NCBI GenBank assembly: GCA_027604705.1
Contig: JADHYV010000029.1
Location: 186,001 to 250,000 of the forward strand
Direction of reading: 5' to 3'
DNA length: 64,000 nt
From: Allomyces arbusculus
Lineage: Eukaryota; Blastocladiomycota; Blastocladiomycetes; Blastocladiales; Blastocladiaceae
A program made the position numbers and the translations under genes. Below are positions 61,011 through 64,000 of this stretch, piece by piece. Below the pieces are notes generated by a model that was given only the letters and a program-made list of their open reading frames with translations, made no database searches and had not been told where the DNA came from. The number at the start of each line of letters is the position of its first letter. The stretch's first letter is position 1.

Positions 61011-62687
61011 ATGCTCGTGCTCGACGACCTGCGCTTCGCGTGCGAGACGTGCATCCGCGGCCACCGGTCGGCGCAGTGCTCCCACTCGACCCGCACGCTC
61101 TTTGAAGTGCGCCGGAAAGGCCGCCCCAAGGGGTCGCTGAAGGCCGACAGTGCCCCTGTCATCGTGCACCAACCCGTCACTGTCACGCTGCCCTCGGGCC
61201 AGGCCATCACCGCCAACTCGCCCCACTCGGCCGACCGCATCCGTGCCGCCCTCGTCGGCGAGGCACGCGCGCTGCAAGTGGTCGTTGGTAAAGCCGCGCT
61301 CGATGCGCACTTGCGCGATTTTTTGCAGGGGCAAGCAGCGCAAGGACAACCGTCGCCGCAAACGCCATTCGAGCAACCAGTGCACCAGCGTATTACGCAA
61401 CCATCACCACCACCTGTCCAAGCACCCTTCATTCCGGACCACCTCCTCCCCGCACGCCTCGAACTCCTCTCCGTTGCCGCGCTCCTCAATCCGTGCACGT
61501 GCGAGTCGCGCACCGGCCGTCGGTGCCTGTGCTGTGCCGCCGGCGACGACGGTGACTCCGCGGCGTGCGACTCGGCCGCGTGCGCGTGCCACCATGGCTC
61601 CTCGCTGTCATCACCGTGCACGTCGCCACCAGCCGCCAACGGCTCTGCTCCTGGATCGTGCTGCTCTGGCGGCTCAGCACAGGTGCGTGCCACGCCGGAT
61701 CCAAGTATCGCTGCGCTCTTGCCTGACGCCGACTTGATGGCGCTGTCACCCTTGCTCGCGCCCGTCGTCGTACCAAATGCCACGGGCGGGTGTGGATGTG
61801 CGCCGACACCCAAGTCGCCCCCACCCGCGCGTAATGGGTGCTGCGCGCCCGTTCCCGTGTCGATCCTGCCGCCACCGCAGTCTGTCATTCCATCTGCGCC
61901 GATCCTCGCCGATCCGCTGTGGTCGGCTGTTGCACCGCTTGTGCCTCTCGTGCCAACCCTGCCGCCACCAAGACCGCCGGCGCCCGTGGCCGGGTGTGGG
62001 TGCGGGTGCAACGGCCCGTCAACGGCCGCACCGGGAGCTACAGCGACTGCGGTCGCGTGGTCAGCAGGCACGTCGTCCATGACTAACGGCACGACCAACT
62101 CTGCGGCGTGCTGCGGCGGCGCCTGCGCGTGCTCTGCTTCCGGGAGCTCCTGCTGCAGTGGTCCCGTAGCGACCGCACCAGCAGCAGCACCACCTCGAGC
62201 AAGCGGGTGCTGTGGCCCCACGGCGCCGCCAACCACAATTGCGTCTCGCTGCTGCAGCAGCCCCACTGCACCGGCGCCGTCTCGTTGCTGCTCGGGCCCC
62301 GCGCACGCGCCGACGGCGCCGACCGCATGCTGCTGCGCGCCCTCTCCCACGTCCTCCTCCACCTCCACGTCGTCCACTGGCTGCACGTGCGCCTGCACCG
62401 CCACCTCCTCGTGCCGCGGCGACTGCTGCTTGCGCGCGCGAAAACGCAAGCGCGCAACTGACGACCACGCCGACGACAATGGTGCACGCGGTGCGCGTCC
62501 ACGAACGGCGCCGCCGTCTCCACCACCACCGCTGGTAGACACGAACGCGACGTGCGGGTGCGGGTGCGCGCAGCCCGCGGCGGCGTGTGGCGATTGCGAG
62601 CGCGATTTGTGTGTTGAGTTTCTGTTGCGGGATGTGGATGTGCTGGGCGGCGCGGGGTTGATCATGGTGGGGAGCGAGCCGAGGTAA
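61011..62687 (+). CDS. copper-fist transcription factor, 558 aa
   Basis: Residues 1-41 form the copper-fist DNA-binding domain: Zn ligands Cys11, Cys14, Cys23 and His25 in FACETCIRGHRSAQCSHS, and the minor-groove hook RRKGRP (34-39). Fungal regulators with this domain (Ace1, Mac1, Cuf1) switch copper or iron homeostasis genes. Downstream the protein has many CxC/CC clusters (RRCLCC, GCGCAP, CCGGACACSASGSSCC, GCTCACTATSSC, CGCGCAQPAAACGDC), separated by Ala/Pro/Thr-rich linkers. Such clusters bind Cu(I) in Ace1 and Mac1. The frame ends AGG TAA inside GAGGTAAGTAAG, a good 5' splice site, so a further 3' exon cannot be excluded. Confidence 0.88.
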   Translation: MLVLDDLRFACETCIRGHRSAQCSHSTRTLFEVRRKGRPKGSLKADSAPVIVHQPVTVTLPSGQAITANSPHSADRIRAALVGEARALQVVVGKAALDAHLRDFLQGQAAQGQPSPQTPFEQPVHQRITQPSPPPVQAPFIPDHLLPARLELLSVAALLNPCTCESRTGRRCLCCAAGDDGDSAACDSAACACHHGSSLSSPCTSPPAANGSAPGSCCSGGSAQVRATPDPSIAALLPDADLMALSPLLAPVVVPNATGGCGCAPTPKSPPPARNGCCAPVPVSILPPPQSVIPSAPILADPLWSAVAPLVPLVPTLPPPRPPAPVAGCGCGCNGPSTAAPGATATAVAWSAGTSSMTNGTTNSAACCGGACACSASGSSCCSGPVATAPAAAPPRASGCCGPTAPPTTIASRCCSSPTAPAPSRCCSGPAHAPTAPTACCCAPSPTSSSTSTSSTGCTCACTATSSCRGDCCLRARKRKRATDDHADDNGARGARPRTAPPSPPPPLVDTNATCGCGCAQPAAACGDCERDLCVEFLLRDVDVLGGAGLIMVGSEPR

Positions 62688-63130
62688 GTAAGGTAGAGAG
62701 GAATGCAGTGGTGGTTCGTGATGGTGCATGGAGTGGAACGCAGTGGATTGGTGGAGAGGAAGCGATGGGACGGAGGGCAGCAGCACTTTGCCCATCAACC
62801 AAGGCCTAAACCGCGTGACTTGCGTTGCAGTTTGCCGTATCACCGGCGTGCTTGGATGCCGCGCCAAGGCGACAAGTGATCATAAACCGATAGAGGAGCT
62901 CAAAGTCGGCGACGACAGTACAGGAAGGGATGGCAAAGACTATAGGACTTCATTATTTGGAGAGAAAAATGATGGTGATCACGACAAACAGGCAACGAGA
63001 AAGCAGATCAACGGAAAACCAGATTTCCCAAACTTGTGCTCCGCCATCTTGGGCTCGCCGAAACTATCGACACGCCATTTGAAGTTGCTAAAAACCGCAT
63101 CGATGTCCACCGATCGGGCGCAGCTCTGGC
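62688..63130. other. convergent 3' flanks of copper-fist and C2H2 genes
   Basis: About 440 bp between facing stop codons. A possible second copper-fist exon after an ATGCAG acceptor near 62708 was considered, but nothing in it is conserved. Confidence 0.4.
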
Positions 63131-63973
63131 TCAGCACGACCCCGATGGTACGGGCGACCTGGGCCTCGGCGCCGAGTCCTTGTCGTTGTCGGTGGGGCAC
63201 TGGAGCGGCATTGCCGTCGACGGCTCGCCATCGCTCGCCAAACTGCGCGCGTCCGACATGGCCGGCGACGGTTCCTGCGTTGCCGCTTCATCTGCATCCA
63301 CGTCCATCGTCGCCATCTGTGCCGCCAACCCGCCGTCCCCACTGCCATTCTCTGCGGCGCCCGCGGCCACCGCACTCCGCTTGCGCTTCCGCATCGCGGC
63401 CGCCGTCGTCACATCAATCCCCCTGGCCACCAATTCCGCACGGCACACGGGCGTGGCACGGAAATGCCGCGCGAGCGCATCGTGCCGTGCAAACCCTTGC
63501 CCGCACGCGACGCACTTGTAGGGTGTTTCTAGCGTGTGCAGGCGCACGTGCCGCAAGCAGTCGTGCTTGCGCGCAAACGCACGGTCGCAGTGCGGGCAGG
63601 TATAGGGCCGCGTGTCCGAGTGTGTTTTGGCATGCGACTTGAGATTGAAGGCGCGCGAAAAGAGCTTGTGGCAGACGGGGCACGGGTACTTGCCGTCAAT
63701 TTTCGGGAGGGGGAGCGTCGCGAGGAGCGCCGGGTCGGGAGCGACGCCGGGGGAGGCCGGGCGAGTCGGGGTGGAGGTGGAAGGAGGTGCGGGGGCGGAA
63801 GTGGGGGCGGGAGCGGAGGCAGGTGGTGGGGGAGGGGAAGCGGACGCGGCAGCGGCGGCGGCAGCAGCAACGAGCGCGTCGAGCGAGGAACTGCCGGCGG
63901 TGGCCGTGTCGGGCACGGTCGTAGCCTCGGGCGCGTCGTCGGGCATGGCCGGTGAGAGCGGCGAGCGCGGCAT
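63131..63973 (-). CDS. C2H2 zinc-finger transcription factor (Crz1-like fingers), 280 aa
   Basis: The start is the ATG at 63973. The frame continues to the window edge, so an earlier start is possible. Residues 1-90 are Ala/Pro/Ser-rich. Finger 1 has ligands Cys98, Cys101, His114 and His118 (YPCPVCHKLFSRAFNLKSH). Finger 2 has Cys126, Cys129, His142 and His146 (CPHCDRAFARKHDCLRHVRLH). A third, C2HC-type finger follows (Cys154, Cys157, His170, Cys177). The NLKSH and RKHDCLRH helices resemble those of calcineurin-dependent Crz1/PrzA, where the third finger is also atypical. Whether a calcineurin docking motif exists cannot be judged here. A short basic stretch after the fingers (MRKRKRS) could be a nuclear signal. 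The protein converges on the copper-fist gene. Confidence 0.8.
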   Translation of the reverse strand: MPRSPLSPAMPDDAPEATTVPDTATAGSSSLDALVAAAAAAAASASPPPPPASAPAPTSAPAPPSTSTPTRPASPGVAPDPALLATLPLPKIDGKYPCPVCHKLFSRAFNLKSHAKTHSDTRPYTCPHCDRAFARKHDCLRHVRLHTLETPYKCVACGQGFARHDALARHFRATPVCRAELVARGIDVTTAAAMRKRKRSAVAAGAAENGSGDGGLAAQMATMDVDADEAATQEPSPAMSDARSLASDGEPSTAMPLQCPTDNDKDSAPRPRSPVPSGSC

Positions 63974-64000
63974 TGCCGCGGGTCCGGCAGACGGCAGCAG

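Noticed and set aside
59984-62665. Continuous 893-codon minus-strand frame through the SCCPDH first exon and the copper-fist gene
   Set aside because: Only the last part (from 60508) matches a family. The upstream part is antisense to the copper-fist coding sequence.

Overview
The window looks like nuclear DNA of a fungus. The base composition is very GC-rich. Genes are closely packed, and most introns are short (about 65-110 nt) with GT..AG ends and donors of the GTACGT / GTGCGT type. Proteins carry long Ala/Pro/Ser-rich disordered tails. A copper-fist transcription factor, a domain known from fungi, supports this. A zoosporic, early-diverging lineage such as Blastocladiomycota is my inference from composition and gene content (SLC1-type symporter, TilS-type enzyme, RA-PH adaptor). 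I cannot identify the species. Exon coordinates are manual reconstructions from splice motifs, reading frame and family alignment from memory.

Region 1 (1-13.4 kb) is an accessory-like block, AT-richer and gene-poor. It holds the 3' part of a single-pass membrane protein, an unrecognised 324-aa protein, a complete-ended hAT DNA transposon (4047-6882, 16-bp terminal inverted repeats, 8-bp target-site duplication), almost 3 kb without a gene, a decayed RBR (RING-IBR-RING) ubiquitin-ligase copy, an orphan domain here called FIAW, and a ubiquitin-protease-like gene.

Region 2 (13.9-28.7 kb) is ordinary housekeeping and signalling sequence: an LRR protein, a giant PX-domain AGC kinase, a second Ser/Thr kinase and the polyadenylation factor PFS2/WDR33.

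Region 3 (28.7-34 kb) is again accessory-like. It holds a second copy of the FIAW + RBR pair in opposite orientation, here with an intact RBR gene, plus three copies of a short dispersed repeat with a Pol III B-box-like core.

Region 4 (34-64 kb) is dense. In order: a small two-TM protein, a polytopic membrane protein, an RA-PH adaptor, ribosomal protein eS28, V-ATPase catalytic subunit A (whose first exon is only the ATG), a large helical protein, a TilS-type tRNA lysidine synthetase, a cation/proton antiporter, a dicarboxylate/amino-acid:cation symporter, an unrecognised seven-exon gene, a saccharopine-dehydrogenase-like oxidoreductase, the copper-fist factor and a C2H2 factor.

The most unusual feature is the inverted duplication, about 18 kb apart, of the orphan FIAW gene and an RBR ligase with a C-terminal C2H2 pair. 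One copy lies beside a deubiquitinase-like gene, and the two copies show different lesions. No rRNA gene, convincing tRNA gene, CRISPR array or virus-like element was seen.
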